32,223 bases of DNA. It comes from Pedosphaera sp. GTDB taxonomy: Bacteria; Verrucomicrobiota; Verrucomicrobiia; Limisphaerales; JADLHS01. The notes under the pieces are model-generated. The model ran no database searches, was not told where the DNA came from, and saw only the letters and a program-made list of their open reading frames with translations. The DNA is taken from NCBI GenBank assembly GCA_009695195.1, contig SIBJ01000046.1:1-32223 (forward strand), read 5' to 3'. Position 1 is the first letter of the stretch. Each line of letters opens with the position of its first letter. Positions 10,254-19,384 of the stretch are shown here, in pieces. Position numbers and translations under genes: made by a program.

Positions 10254-13200
10254 ACCCGAACCGTGAAGAAGCGCTGTTTGCCTTGGCGCTTGAAAAACCG
10301 GCAGACAAACGCCCCGCATTCCTGGATGCGATGTGTGAAGGTGATCCCGCCTTGCGCCAACGTCTCGAAGCGTTGCTCGCCGCGCACGAGCAACCTGACG
10401 CTGCGCTCGCCACCACTGCGCCTGCTGGCAAGCAAACCATAAAACTCGATCTCGCCGACGCGCCGGACGAAGCCGTTGGGACGACGCTCGGGCGCTACAA
10501 ACTTTTGGAGCGCGTGGGCGAAGGCGGCTGCGGCGTGGTATATGTCGCCGAGCAAACCGAACCGGTGCGGCGTCGCGTCGCGCTGAAGGTCATCAAGCTG
10601 GGCATGGACACCAAACAGGTCGTGGCCCGGTTCGAGGCGGAGCGGCAAGCGTTGGCGATGATGGATCATCCGAACATCGCAAAAGTTTTGGATGCGGGCA
10701 CGACCGAAACCGGTCGCCCTTTCTTCGTGATGGAACTGGTGCGCGGCATCCGCATCACCGATTACTGCGACCAAGCAAATCTCACCACCAAGGAACGGCT
10801 CGATCTGTTCATCAAGGTTTGCCAGGCGATTCAGCACGCACATCAGAAGGGGATCATCCATCGCGACATCAAGCCGTCGAACATCCTCGTCACCCTGCAC
10901 GACGGCGTGCCGGTGCCGAAGGTGATTGATTTCGGCATCGCGAAGGCGACGGAGGGACGCCTGACGGACAGCACTGTTTACACGCAGTTGCACCAGTTCA
11001 TCGGCACGCCGGCTTACATGAGTCCGGAGCAGGCGGAGATGAGCGGGTTGGACATTGATACGCGCAGCGACATCTACAGCCTGGGCGTGTTGCTCTACGA
11101 ATTGCTGGCGGGCAGCACGCCGTTCGACGCGAAGGAACTGATGGCCTCCGGCATTGACGCGATGCGGAAGACCATTCGCGAGCAGGAACCGGTGCGTCCC
11201 AGCACCCGCTTCGCGACACTCGAGGGCGAGGAATTGACGACCACGGCCAAGCGTCGTTCCACCGACACTTCGAAGCTGTTGCACCAACTCAAAGGCGATC
11301 TCGATTGGATCGTCATGAAGTGCCTGGAGAAGGACCGGACGCGCCGTTACGAAACGGCGAACGGAGTCGCAACTGATCTGAAGCGACACCTCGACAACGA
11401 GCCGGTTGTCGCCCGTCCACCGAGCACAGGCTACCGATTTCAGAAACTGGTTCGCCGAAACAAGCTCGCCTTCGCCGCCGTGAGCGCTGTCGCGGCCGCA
11501 CTGGTCGTTGGTCTGGCCGTTTCGACGTGGATGTTTTTCAAAGAGAAACACGCCCGCCAGCGCGCCGCCGCCGCCGAGCAGAACACCCGGACCGAAGCGG
11601 CCAAGAGCCAGCAAGTCGCGCAATTTCTCAAGGACATGCTCAAAGGCGTCGGCCCTTCCGTCGCCTTGGGTCGCGACACAACGATGCTGCGCGAGATTGT
11701 GGACAAGACTGCCGAGCGCATTGGCACGGACCTAAAAGGCCAGCCGGAGGTGGAAATCGAACTGCGACTTACCCTTACACAGGCGTATCTCGACTTGCAG
11801 CTTTACAAAAAGATGGAGCAGAACGCCCGCGAGACCCTGCGACTCGCCCGCGCGCACTTCGGTGAGGAAAACCTGGCAGTCGCTGACTCGCTGGGCCAGA
11901 TCGGGTGGGCGCTGATGTTTCTTCGCTCCATTGATGAGGCCGAAACTTTCGCCCGCCAGGCCATCGCCATGCAACGGAAACTGCGCGGCAACGACAGCCT
12001 GCAAGAAGCGCACTCGTTGGTCAATCTGGGCGATGTGTTGCGCCACCAAGGGAAGTTAGCCAGCAACTATAATGATAGAACTAAACCCGATGAGGCCGAA
12101 ACCGTGATACGCGCGGGTCTGGCGATACGCAGAAAGCGGCTCGGCAATGACAGCAGCGAAGTCGCCTGGGCGCTGCACGCTCTCAGAATCGTGATGGAAG
12201 CTCGTGGGAACCTGGACGAGGCGGAAGGGGTCACCCGTGAGGCTTTGGCCATACACCGAAAACTTTATGGCGACGAACATCCCGACACCGCAGCGAGCTA
12301 CACTGCATTGGGCGGAGTGCTTACCCTGCAAAACAAGCTGCCGGAAGCTGAGGTGCCCTATCGGAAGGGGCTTGAAACCCTGAAAAGAATCGAAGGCTCG
12401 GGGAAATGGCATCAGGCCAACGCGCATCTTGGTTTCGCTGACCTCCTGCAAAAACAGGGCAAGCTGGATGAGGCCGAGTTCCAATACCGCGAAGCGCTGG
12501 CGACCGCGAGAACAGCTAAACACATAAACCTGCCGCATTTTACCGCCAGTCTCGCCAACTTCCTCCGGAGGAACGGCAAATTGACCGAAGCCCGCCCGCT
12601 GGCCGAGGAAGCGGTTGCCCTCTGTCAGCGCCATCCCGAACAGGTTGCTCGCTGGATGCAGGACCTCGCCTTCGGTGCGCTCAGAGACGTGCTGACGGAC
12701 CTCGGCGACACCGCTGCCGCTGAAGCCTTGTTTCGCAACGCGCTGGCGACGAGTCGAAAACAGTTTGGCAATGTCCATCCGTTCGTGGCCGACTCGCTGG
12801 CCGCTTTGGCCCGCGTGCTCCAGGACCAAGGCAAGCTGGCCGAAGCTGAAACGATTCTGCGCGAAGCGCTGGCGTTGCGAAGAAAGCTCCCTGCGGATGA
12901 ACCGCAGTTGGCTGCCGCCCTCGCGGAGTTGACGATGAATCTGCTCGTCCAGAAAAAGTTCACCGAGGCCGAACCGCTGGCGCGTGAATGTCTGGCCATC
13001 CGCGAAAAGAAACTTCCCGACGACTGGCTGACATTCAACGCCCGGAGCATGCTGGGCGGCAGCCTGCTCGGGCAGAAGAAATTTGCCGAAGCCGAACCGT
13101 TGCTGCTCTCCGGTTACGAAGGCATGAAGCAGCGCGAGGACAAAATTCCATCGCTCGGCAAGCCGCGGGTGAAGGAAACCCTTCAACGCCTCGTGCAACT

Positions 13201-13306
13201 CTACGAAGCCACGGGCCAATCGGAGCAAGCCTCCGAATGGAAAAAGAAACTGGCCGAGTTCGAGCAGGCCGCAAAAGTTGATGCGCCCAAAAGGCAGCAG
13301 CCATGA
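10250..13306 (+). CDS. Kinase 3: intact membrane-anchored Ser/Thr protein kinase with TPR tail
   Basis: 1018 residues. An N-terminal helical module (1-60, REEALF...ALLAAHEQ) precedes the kinase domain: GEGGCG loop 90-95, Lys113, HRD 204-206, Asn211, DFG 227-229, SPE 258-260. A single transmembrane helix lies at about 405-430, with kinase inside and TPRs presumably outside, though topology is inferred. TPRs of about 42 residues fill 450-1010 and end in DAPKRQQP, the same tail as kinase 2. ATG 10250 overlaps the kinase 2 stop. All key catalytic residues are present, so this is the only complete kinase of the array and the best candidate partner for the sigma factor at 2914. Its own stop overlaps the ATG of a fourth-copy stub. 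Confidence 0.92.
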   Translation: MNPNREEALFALALEKPADKRPAFLDAMCEGDPALRQRLEALLAAHEQPDAALATTAPAGKQTIKLDLADAPDEAVGTTLGRYKLLERVGEGGCGVVYVAEQTEPVRRRVALKVIKLGMDTKQVVARFEAERQALAMMDHPNIAKVLDAGTTETGRPFFVMELVRGIRITDYCDQANLTTKERLDLFIKVCQAIQHAHQKGIIHRDIKPSNILVTLHDGVPVPKVIDFGIAKATEGRLTDSTVYTQLHQFIGTPAYMSPEQAEMSGLDIDTRSDIYSLGVLLYELLAGSTPFDAKELMASGIDAMRKTIREQEPVRPSTRFATLEGEELTTTAKRRSTDTSKLLHQLKGDLDWIVMKCLEKDRTRRYETANGVATDLKRHLDNEPVVARPPSTGYRFQKLVRRNKLAFAAVSAVAAALVVGLAVSTWMFFKEKHARQRAAAAEQNTRTEAAKSQQVAQFLKDMLKGVGPSVALGRDTTMLREIVDKTAERIGTDLKGQPEVEIELRLTLTQAYLDLQLYKKMEQNARETLRLARAHFGEENLAVADSLGQIGWALMFLRSIDEAETFARQAIAMQRKLRGNDSLQEAHSLVNLGDVLRHQGKLASNYNDRTKPDEAETVIRAGLAIRRKRLGNDSSEVAWALHALRIVMEARGNLDEAEGVTREALAIHRKLYGDEHPDTAASYTALGGVLTLQNKLPEAEVPYRKGLETLKRIEGSGKWHQANAHLGFADLLQKQGKLDEAEFQYREALATARTAKHINLPHFTASLANFLRRNGKLTEARPLAEEAVALCQRHPEQVARWMQDLAFGALRDVLTDLGDTAAAEALFRNALATSRKQFGNVHPFVADSLAALARVLQDQGKLAEAETILREALALRRKLPADEPQLAAALAELTMNLLVQKKFTEAEPLARECLAIREKKLPDDWLTFNARSMLGGSLLGQKKFAEAEPLLLSGYEGMKQREDKIPSLGKPRVKETLQRLVQLYEATGQSEQASEWKKKLAEFEQAAKVDAPKRQQP

Positions 13307-13389
13307 ACCCATCCCGCGAAGAAGCCCGGTCGTTGTGCCGGCAAAGCCGTTGTCGCGCGCGCCGATTCCAGACCTCAATGCAGACTTGA
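13303..13389 (+). pseudogene. Stub of a fourth kinase gene (start region only)
   Basis: ATG 13303 overlaps the kinase 3 stop as ATGA, exactly as at the kinase 2/3 junction. The first eight residues, MNPSREEA, closely match kinase 3's MNPNREEA; similarity then stops and the frame closes at 13387-13389. This looks like the start of a fourth tandem copy whose body was deleted. The deletion end falls just before the promoter of the acetolactate synthase leader. The match is only about 25 bases but sits precisely where a further copy would start. Confidence 0.6.
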
Positions 13390-13414
13390 CCCGCGTTGGC
13401 CCAACCCTTATTTT
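13386..13414 (+). promoter_or_regulatory. Sigma-70-type promoter for the acetolactate synthase leader
   Basis: TTGACC (13386-13391), a 17-base spacer, then TATTTT (13409-13414). Transcription would start near 13421-13424, at or 2-3 bases before the ATG of the leader peptide, so the leader mRNA may be leaderless. That fits the absence of a Shine-Dalgarno sequence before 13424. Confidence 0.6.
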
Positions 13415-13423
13415 CGGCTCGCA

Positions 13424-13498
13424 ATGAACGGACAAATTCGACAAGTTTCGCTGGTAGTCGTCGTAGTTGGCGACGCCGTGCGCGCTTGTCGAAGCTGA
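13424..13498 (+). CDS. Branched-chain amino acid leader peptide with five Val codons (ivbL-like)
   Basis: 24 codons, ATG to TGA. The peptide is MNGQIRQVSL, then five consecutive valines (codons GTA GTC GTC GTA GTT, 13454-13468), then GDAVRACRS. The E. coli ilvB leader peptide IvbL likewise carries a valine run followed by VGNAP. It lies between a good promoter and a GAAA-loop terminator, upstream of acetolactate synthase. Bases 13437-13445 and 13485-13493 are perfectly complementary (9 bp) around the Val codons. GCCGTG 13475-13480 can pair with CACGGC 13519-13524 in the terminator's left arm, giving a plausible antiterminator. Translation and attenuation are inferred, not shown. Confidence 0.72.
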   Translation: MNGQIRQVSLVVVVVGDAVRACRS

Positions 13499-13515
13499 AA
13501 CAAACTTTAACAAGA

Positions 13516-13546
13516 ACCCACGGCTGGAAACGGCTGTGGGTTTTTT
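13516..13546 (+). terminator. Intrinsic terminator / attenuator of the acetolactate synthase leader
   Basis: Stem of 11 pairs (acccacggctg 13516-13526 with cggctgtgggt 13531-13541, two G-T wobbles), a GAAA tetraloop, and a run of six T at 13541-13546. It stands 18 bases after the leader-peptide stop and about 130 bases before the structural gene, the classical place for an attenuator. Confidence 0.82.
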
Positions 13547-13584
13547 GTTGCCCGCGCCAGACCAGCCACAACCTGAAAGAAAAT

Positions 13585-13668
13585 GATTGCGATTAAGATG
13601 AAGATTAAGATTAAGAAAACGGACTCGCCATCCGGCTCTTAATCGTAATCATAATCTTACTCTTAATC
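13585..13668. repeat. GATTAA-word hairpin (family F7)
   Basis: Left arm 13585-13615 and right arm 13638-13668 are reverse complements at 25 of 31 positions. The left arm is built from gattaag-like words, the right from cttaatc-like words. It fills the space between the leader terminator and the acetolactate synthase ATG and ends 10 bases before that ATG, so it could affect ribosome access. There is no T-run, and its word contains TAA, which would prevent tolerance inside a reading frame. Confidence 0.78.
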
Positions 13669-13678
13669 TCCCGATGTT

Positions 13679-15577
13679 ATGAGCAAAACAACTGAAACCG
13701 CCAAAGCGAAAGCCGCGAAACCAACCGCCACTAAACAGCGCGCCGAAGTCGGCAGCGCGATGTTCGGGCGCGACATCCTCGTCGAAGCGCTCGAACGCGA
13801 GGGTTGCGAAGTCATCTTTGCGTATCCCGGCGGCGCGAGCATGGAGATTCACCAGTCGCTCACGAAATCGAAGATTCGCACCATCCTGCCGCGCCATGAG
13901 CAGGGCGGAAGTTTCGCGGCGGAAGGTTATGCGCGCTCGACGGGGCGCGCGGGTGTTTGCATGGGCACGAGCGGGCCGGGCGCGACGAATCTCGTCACCG
14001 CCATCGCGGACGCTTACATGGATTCCTGCCCGCTCATCGCCATCACCGGCCAGGTGAACCAGAACATGATCGGACGTGGCGCGTTTCAGGAGACGGACAT
14101 CATCGGTGTGACGTTGCCCATCGTGAAGCACAGCTATCTCATCACGGACGTGAACGACATTCCGCGCATCGTGAAGGAGGCGTTTTACATCGCGCAATCC
14201 GGCCGCCCCGGCCCGGTGGTGATTGATATTCCGAAGAACGTGCAGCAGCAGAAAACCCAGCCGGTCTGGCCCACGTTCGAACAAATCAAAAAAGGTCTGC
14301 GCGGTTACACGCAGCCCGATCTCCGCGCGGACGAACTCGCGTTGAACGAGATCATGGGCTTGATCGAGAAGTCGGAGCGCCCGGTGCTTTACTGCGGTGG
14401 CGGCATCATCACGAGTGACGCGGCGGCGGAACTCAAGAAATTTGCCGAGGCCACGAACATTCCCGTGACGACGACGATCATGGGCATGGGCGGCTTTCCA
14501 GAAACGCATCCGCTCTCGCTGCGCTGGCTCGGGATGCACGGCGCGGCCTACGCGAACTGGGCGGTGAGTGGCGAGTTCGAGCTGCGCAAGAGCTTCGACG
14601 CCCCAATGGTGAAACTCAAAGACGGCGCGGATTTGTTGCTCGCGTTCGGCGTGCGCTTCGACGATCGCGTGACCGGCAAGTTCGAGGAGTTTTGCAAGAG
14701 CGGCACGATTGTTCACGTGGACATTGACGCTTCCGAGTTGAACAAGAACCGGAAGGCGCACCTGCCCATCGTCGGCGACATCAAGGACACGCTCACGCGG
14801 TTGAATGCGATGCTCGCCAAGCGTCCGCTCACGAAGAAACACACGCCGTGGCTCGCGCAGATCGAGGAGTGGAAAAAGAAAGCGCCGTTCGCCTACGCCG
14901 TCACGCCGGAGATCGCCAACAGCGATCACATGAAAGACCACATGAAAGGCCAGGAGGACCAGGTGATTCTCCAGCAGATGGTCATCGAGGCGCTTTACGA
15001 ACTCACCAACGGCGACGCGTACATCACGACCGGCGTCGGCCAGCATCAGATGTGGGCGGGGCAGTGGTACAAATACAAATTCCCGCGCCAGCTCATCACC
15101 AGCGCCGGCCTGGGTGCGATGGGCTTCGGCTATCCCGCCGCGCTCGGCGTGAAGGTCGCGCATCCCGACAAGCAGGTCGTTGACATTGACGGCGACGGTT
15201 CGTTCCTGATGAACGTCCAGGAACTCGCCACCGCGCACGTCGAGAAAATCGCGGCGAAGGCGATCATCCTGAACAACCAGCACCTCGGCATGGTGGTGCA
15301 GTGGGAGGACAACTTCTACGCCGGCAATCGCGGCCACACGTATCTCGGCAATCCGGACGACCGCGCGCAGGTTTATCCCGATTACGTGCGTGTCTGCAAT
15401 TCGTTCAACGTGAAATGCGAACGCGTGATGTATCGCAAAGATTTGCGCCCCGCGATCCAGCGGATGCTCGACGCCGACGAGCCGTACGTGCTCGATGTGG
15501 TCGTGCCGTACAGCGAACACGTGATGCCGTTCATTCCCGCCGGTCGCACACTGGCGGACATGAAGTGGAAGGTGTGA
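13679..15577 (+). CDS. ilvB: Acetolactate synthase, large (catalytic) subunit
   Basis: 632 residues. This thiamine-diphosphate enzyme condenses two pyruvates, or pyruvate with 2-oxobutyrate, as the first common step to valine, leucine and isoleucine. Visible: catalytic Glu74 in RHEQGGSFAAEGYA, TSGPGATN, the FAD-domain segment with GVRFDDRVTGKF, and the diphosphate/Mg site GDGS 505-508 with NN 532-533. The stretch LGMVVQWEDNFY and the QETD...DIPRIV region resemble plant and cyanobacterial enzymes. About 25 lysine/alanine-rich residues precede the conserved start, and about 20 extra residues lie before GADLLLAFGVRF. No strong Shine-Dalgarno is visible. No regulatory small subunit (ilvN) is next to it. 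Regulation by the valine leader upstream is likely. Biosynthetic rather than catabolic, judging from the FAD-region motifs. Confidence 0.93.
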   Translation: MSKTTETAKAKAAKPTATKQRAEVGSAMFGRDILVEALEREGCEVIFAYPGGASMEIHQSLTKSKIRTILPRHEQGGSFAAEGYARSTGRAGVCMGTSGPGATNLVTAIADAYMDSCPLIAITGQVNQNMIGRGAFQETDIIGVTLPIVKHSYLITDVNDIPRIVKEAFYIAQSGRPGPVVIDIPKNVQQQKTQPVWPTFEQIKKGLRGYTQPDLRADELALNEIMGLIEKSERPVLYCGGGIITSDAAAELKKFAEATNIPVTTTIMGMGGFPETHPLSLRWLGMHGAAYANWAVSGEFELRKSFDAPMVKLKDGADLLLAFGVRFDDRVTGKFEEFCKSGTIVHVDIDASELNKNRKAHLPIVGDIKDTLTRLNAMLAKRPLTKKHTPWLAQIEEWKKKAPFAYAVTPEIANSDHMKDHMKGQEDQVILQQMVIEALYELTNGDAYITTGVGQHQMWAGQWYKYKFPRQLITSAGLGAMGFGYPAALGVKVAHPDKQVVDIDGDGSFLMNVQELATAHVEKIAAKAIILNNQHLGMVVQWEDNFYAGNRGHTYLGNPDDRAQVYPDYVRVCNSFNVKCERVMYRKDLRPAIQRMLDADEPYVLDVVVPYSEHVMPFIPAGRTLADMKWKV

Positions 15578-15660
15578 AGCCGGCGCGAATTCGCGCAATG
15601 GAACAGCATCGGCTCCGCACCGGCGAGGTTTGAATTCGCCGCGGCGAAGCACGCTTGCGT

Positions 15661-15779
15661 TTTGGAGTGCGGTGGCTGGCGGGGAAAGGGGCTGACACCG
15701 CTTTGGGGAGTGGGGAAACATCCAACACCCAATGAGTCAAAGCGGTGTGTGCCCCCAACCCCTCACCCACCGCACTCCA
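15661..15779. repeat. GGAGTGCGG... hairpin, copy 1 (family F5), in the gap after ilvB
   Basis: Left arm 15661-15704 (begins tttggagtgcggtgg, ends caccgcttt) pairs imperfectly with right arm 15739-15779. The left arm is almost identical to the reverse complement of the right arm of the copy at 24259-24367, so the two copies are in opposite orientation. It occupies much of the 368-base gap between ilvB and the next ORF; I see no gene in the rest of that gap. Confidence 0.82.
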
Positions 15780-15945
15780 CGACGCTGCCGCGCGTTCCGC
15801 TCACCTCACCAAGCCGTGCCGCAGAAGCAGCGAGGAGATTTCTTGATCCTGCCAGACCGCCTGAACTCAACGAGTTGGGCGGAATCCACGCGCCCAAGGA
15901 TTTTTCTGAAACAAACCGCCTGCCTGCCGGGTAATACCTCTGACG

Positions 15946-16299
15946 ATGAACACGATTTCTTTGAACTCCGATATGAACGCAACTTTCAAGCAGGCGCAAC
16001 TCCTGCCGGCGCTCACGGCTGAAATGCGGGCCGGCGAAAACAGTCCAACAACTTTTTGCCCACTGTGCGCCCGACCCGGAACGCGGGAACAACGCGCCAC
16101 CGAACGGAATCCGTCGCGGCAACTGCCCCGGCCGCGCGCGGACAAATCCAATGCCGAACGCGCGTTGTTCGCGGTGCTCGCATTGAGCTCATTGTTCGGT
16201 CTCGGCTGGGCGGTCGCGCTGATGAATCGAGATGTCCCCGAACTGGTCGGCGTTGCAAACCTGGGTGGCGCGGGTGGCCGGTTGAGCGCGCGACCATGA
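15946..16299 (+). CDS. Possible small membrane protein, unknown
   Basis: 117 codons from ATG 15946. A CPLC pair occurs near residue 38, and one hydrophobic segment (ALFAVLALSSLFGLGWAVALM) lies at about 72-92. No family is recognised. It ends 88 bases before the RDD gene. The arginine-rich middle and lack of a ribosome site make it uncertain; it could be a remnant of a rearranged locus. Confidence 0.4.
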   Translation: MNTISLNSDMNATFKQAQLLPALTAEMRAGENSPTTFCPLCARPGTREQRATERNPSRQLPRPRADKSNAERALFAVLALSSLFGLGWAVALMNRDVPELVGVANLGGAGGRLSARP

Positions 16300-16387
16300 A
16301 ACCGTTTCCAATTCATCATGTATCTGTTTTGCCTCCAGCGTCGTCCCGGCCGTAACCTCGACCCCGACGATTCGTCACGGCTCAATC

Positions 16388-17023
16388 ATGACCGACGCGC
16401 AACAGTTCGAGGCGTTCCTGCGGGAGCATCAGGACTTGGTGTTCAGCACGGCCAACCAACCTGGATTCATCGCCCCAATGGCGGTGAGCGCAGCCGGACA
16501 AACGGCGCAAAATTTTACGGCCAACGCGCCCGGCGAAACCGCTCCCGGCGATACAACTCCGGAAAATCCCGCCGCGCCAACTCAACCCCTTCAACCCACG
16601 AACGTGCCCGAAGCCTTCGCGCATCCACGCGCCGGTTTTCTGGAACGCATGTGCGCGGCGTTTCTGGACGTGGTGATCGTCGGCATTTTGAGCGGGGTGG
16701 CCAGCGGATATCTCAACCGGCTGCCAGGGTTTCCGCCCTTCGGATTGCTCATCGCGCTGGCGTACTTCGCCGGCATGTGGGCGTGGAAAGGTACGACCGT
16801 CGGTGGCGTGGTGTTAAGCCTGAAAGTCGTGCGGCTCGACGGCGGGCCGGTGACGTTTCCCGTGGCGTTGGTGCGCGGCCTCGGCGCGGCGCTGTCGGTG
16901 GTGGTGATGTTTCTTGGCTTCCTGTGGATTGCGTTCGACCGCGACATGCAAGGCTGGCATGACCGCATCGCCGGCACGGTGGTCGTCCGCCTGCCGCGCG
17001 GCACGCCGCTGGTGTGCCTGTGA
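16388..17023 (+). CDS. RDD-family membrane protein with a sigma-factor-like N-terminus
   Basis: 211 residues. Residues 1-21 (MTDAQQFEAFLREHQDLVFS) read like the extreme N-terminus of a sigma-70-family factor, where a VRLLGN-type helix would normally follow. The sequence instead becomes a low-complexity Ala/Pro/Thr linker (22-75). From residue 80 it is a typical RDD domain: RAGFLERMCAAFLD, three hydrophobic segments (about 92-109, 117-134, 160-183) and the family's DRDMQGWHDRIAGTVVV ending. RDD proteins are small integral membrane proteins, some implicated in transport. The architecture suggests a fusion after an internal deletion of a sigma gene. Confidence 0.75.
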   Translation: MTDAQQFEAFLREHQDLVFSTANQPGFIAPMAVSAAGQTAQNFTANAPGETAPGDTTPENPAAPTQPLQPTNVPEAFAHPRAGFLERMCAAFLDVVIVGILSGVASGYLNRLPGFPPFGLLIALAYFAGMWAWKGTTVGGVVLSLKVVRLDGGPVTFPVALVRGLGAALSVVVMFLGFLWIAFDRDMQGWHDRIAGTVVVRLPRGTPLVCL

Positions 17024-17103
17024 CGCGGCGGCCAACGGCGCGCCGGCCCGAATGATCCCAACAAGCCACTGGACGAAGTCCATCCGGATGGTACGTTGCC
17101 GCG

Positions 17104-19242
17104 ATGCATTCACGTCTCACTTGGTTCGTCGCGCTGGTCTTCACCGCCATTTCTTCAGTCGTTCACGCCACGCCGGATTTGAAATTCGATGTCGTCACGT
17201 TCTGCTGCCCGTGCTCGGTGGACGATCATCTTTGCCAGCCGCAGTTCGATCACCTGAACTGGCCCACGACCAACGGCTCGTTCGTCGCGATGGGCAGCGA
17301 CGCGCACCGGCTCGAACTCGCCACCAACGGCAACGCGCTCGCGATTTATTACAACACGTTCAACGACGGCTACTCCACCAACTCCGCCGCGGCGCAGGCC
17401 GCGCTCATCCAGAACTACGCGACGAATGGTTTCACCGCCACCGGCCCGCGCCCCGACTGGATCATGTTGAACGAACTTTCCTCCGGGCTGTGGACCGGCG
17501 ACGCCGCGTATCGTCCGTGGGCCGCCGCCGTCGTGCGCGAGTTGAAAACGAATTACGGGTTCAACGTCATTCTCTTTTCACCGTTCCCGAATCCGGGCAA
17601 CAACAACTCCGACTGGCAGGCCGTTTCATCCAATGCCTTCATCGCCATCGAAAATTATCTCGACGGCGCGCAGATCAAGGCGAACGGCTACTCCGTCAGT
17701 TGGTGTCAGGGGCAGTATCAGAGTTCGATCACCAGCTACACGAATCGCGGCGTGCCGCGCGCGAAACTCATCCTCACCGAACACTTCGCGCAGACGGTGG
17801 CCGGCACGAACTGGGGCCGCTCGGGCATTTCGTCGAACGAATGGGATCAAGCCATCTCGGCGCGCAGTCTGGCGGCGAAGAACGTCGCCTTCCCCGGCTT
17901 CGCCACTTACGCGTGGGCCAAGAATGCGATGCTCGTCGGTGACGACGAGATCATTCACTTCGAGGACGCGTATCGCACGAATCCGCTGCCGTTCGCCGCG
18001 CCGTTGTCCGCGCCGTTTGTCGTGCATCCACCGCAAAGTCAGATCGTCCCGCCGGGAGCGGACGTCGGGTTCATCGCCTTCAAGGCTGGCACTGCTCCGA
18101 CGACTTATCAGTGGCGGCTCAACGGCGCGAACCTCGCGGGCGCGACGAGTTCCACGCTCAACCTCACGAACGTCGGCCCGCTCCACGCCGGCAATTACAG
18201 CGTCATCCTTAGCAACGTCGTCGGCAGCATCGTCAGTTCGAACGCGCTGTTGTCCGTCACCAATCCGCCGCCGCTCGCGTTCGATCCCTTCGCGCCCGCG
18301 ATCACGAGCTACGCGCTGAACGCCAACCTTGTCGGCCAGACCAACGCGACCGGTCAATACTGGACGCAAGCCGGTCCTGCGGGCGTGCAACCCACGATCA
18401 CTTCCAACAATCTTTCCTATGCCGGCCTCGCCACTTCGATGGGCAACAGCGTGAAGTTCGGCGGCAACGGGATGAGCGCACGGTTCAACTTCGGCGCGGC
18501 CATCACGAGCGGCACGGTTTACTTTTCGTTCCTCGCGAAGCTGACCGACATCTCGACCCTGAACAGCTCGGGAGTTTTCTGGGCGGGTTTCAATAATTCC
18601 ACCGGCACGCAGTTGACCACGCCATCAACGGTCGGCACGCGCGTCCTCACGAAATCGGCGACGGGTGGCTACCAGATCGGCCTCGACAAAACTTCCGGCA
18701 ACGCGGGCGGATTTGTTTTCGCACCGAACGTGTTCACGACTGCGCAAACCGTTTTCCTCGTCGGCAGTTACACCTTCAACCCCGCGGCCACCAACGACGA
18801 CGTCTCGCAACTCTGGATCAATCCCGCGCCGGCCACGTTCGGTTCGCCTGCGCCACCGGCGGCCACCTTGATCAACACCGCGACCAACGATATCAGCAAC
18901 GGCGCGGGCCAGATCGCGAGCTTCGTGCTGTTCAATCGCAACGCCAACGAGCCGGCGCAGATCATCGCCGACGAAGTCCGCATCGGCACGAACTGGGCGA
19001 GCGTCACGCCACCGGCCATTCCGCCCGCGCCACCCACGCTCGCGGCCACGCTGGCTGCGGGAAAAATCCTGCTCGCCTGGACCACCAATGCGCCGGACTT
19101 CACGCTCGAAAGCGCGGCGGCCTTGACGAATGGCGTCTCGTGGTCGGCCGTCGGCGCGCCGGTCAATGTCATCGGCAACCAGTTTGTCGTGACCAACAAC
19201 ACCTCCGCTGCGGCCAGCTTTTTCCGCCTCCGCTGGCCGTAG
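17104..19242 (+). CDS. Large secreted protein: glycosidase-like N-domain, Ig-like domain, lectin-like domain
   Basis: 712 residues with a signal peptide (about 1-22, cut after VHA). Residues 25-295 resemble a TIM-barrel glycoside hydrolase in texture, with acidic residues at strand-end-like positions, WIMLNEL (Glu124) and LILTEHF (Glu226). No family is assigned. An Ig-like domain covers about 303-386 (YQWRLNG, then AGNYSVILSN). A beta-rich region at 395-635, with a YFSFLAKL stretch, resembles a concanavalin-like lamina domain. The last 70 residues (FTLESAAALTNG...FFRLRWP) are of the kind found at the C-termini of secreted verrucomicrobial proteins. Probably carbohydrate-active, but this is inference. 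Confidence 0.72.
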   Translation: MHSRLTWFVALVFTAISSVVHATPDLKFDVVTFCCPCSVDDHLCQPQFDHLNWPTTNGSFVAMGSDAHRLELATNGNALAIYYNTFNDGYSTNSAAAQAALIQNYATNGFTATGPRPDWIMLNELSSGLWTGDAAYRPWAAAVVRELKTNYGFNVILFSPFPNPGNNNSDWQAVSSNAFIAIENYLDGAQIKANGYSVSWCQGQYQSSITSYTNRGVPRAKLILTEHFAQTVAGTNWGRSGISSNEWDQAISARSLAAKNVAFPGFATYAWAKNAMLVGDDEIIHFEDAYRTNPLPFAAPLSAPFVVHPPQSQIVPPGADVGFIAFKAGTAPTTYQWRLNGANLAGATSSTLNLTNVGPLHAGNYSVILSNVVGSIVSSNALLSVTNPPPLAFDPFAPAITSYALNANLVGQTNATGQYWTQAGPAGVQPTITSNNLSYAGLATSMGNSVKFGGNGMSARFNFGAAITSGTVYFSFLAKLTDISTLNSSGVFWAGFNNSTGTQLTTPSTVGTRVLTKSATGGYQIGLDKTSGNAGGFVFAPNVFTTAQTVFLVGSYTFNPAATNDDVSQLWINPAPATFGSPAPPAATLINTATNDISNGAGQIASFVLFNRNANEPAQIIADEVRIGTNWASVTPPAIPPAPPTLAATLAAGKILLAWTTNAPDFTLESAAALTNGVSWSAVGAPVNVIGNQFVVTNNTSAAASFFRLRWP

Positions 19243-19250
19243 CCGAAAGG

Positions 19251-19384
19251 AAAGCTCCAAGCACCAAGCCCCAAGCACCAGAGAACCTCCAAACTTCGAA
19301 ACTAAAGCAGTTGTCCGCCGCACCAATTTTGGAGCTTGAGACTTGGGGCTTCTCTGGATGTTGGAACTTGGTGCTTGGAGCTTT
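19251..19384. repeat. AGCNCCA heptamer hairpin, copy 2 (family F1)
   Basis: The left arm reads agctcca-agcacca-agcccca-agcacca-gagaacc-tccaaac. The right arm, reverse-complemented, reads agctcca-agcacca-agttcca-acatcca-gagaagc. The outer 18 bases are perfectly complementary. It sits between the convergent 3' ends of the secreted-protein gene and the U32 gene. Its edge overlaps the TAA stop of the U32 gene (19383-19385). Confidence 0.85.

Noticed and set aside
13391..13427. Open reading just before the leader peptide (…LTRVGPTLIFGSQ) as the tail of a lost gene
   Set aside because: Too short, no start and no recognisable family; it overlaps the promoter and leader start and may be chance.
13649..15721. 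Very long minus-strand open frame opposite ilvB (690 codons), and similar ones at 126-1535, 3619-5505 and 10148-11623
   Set aside because: They mirror well-supported genes on the plus strand, have Arg/His-rich composition typical of antisense frames in GC-rich DNA, and show no domain motifs.
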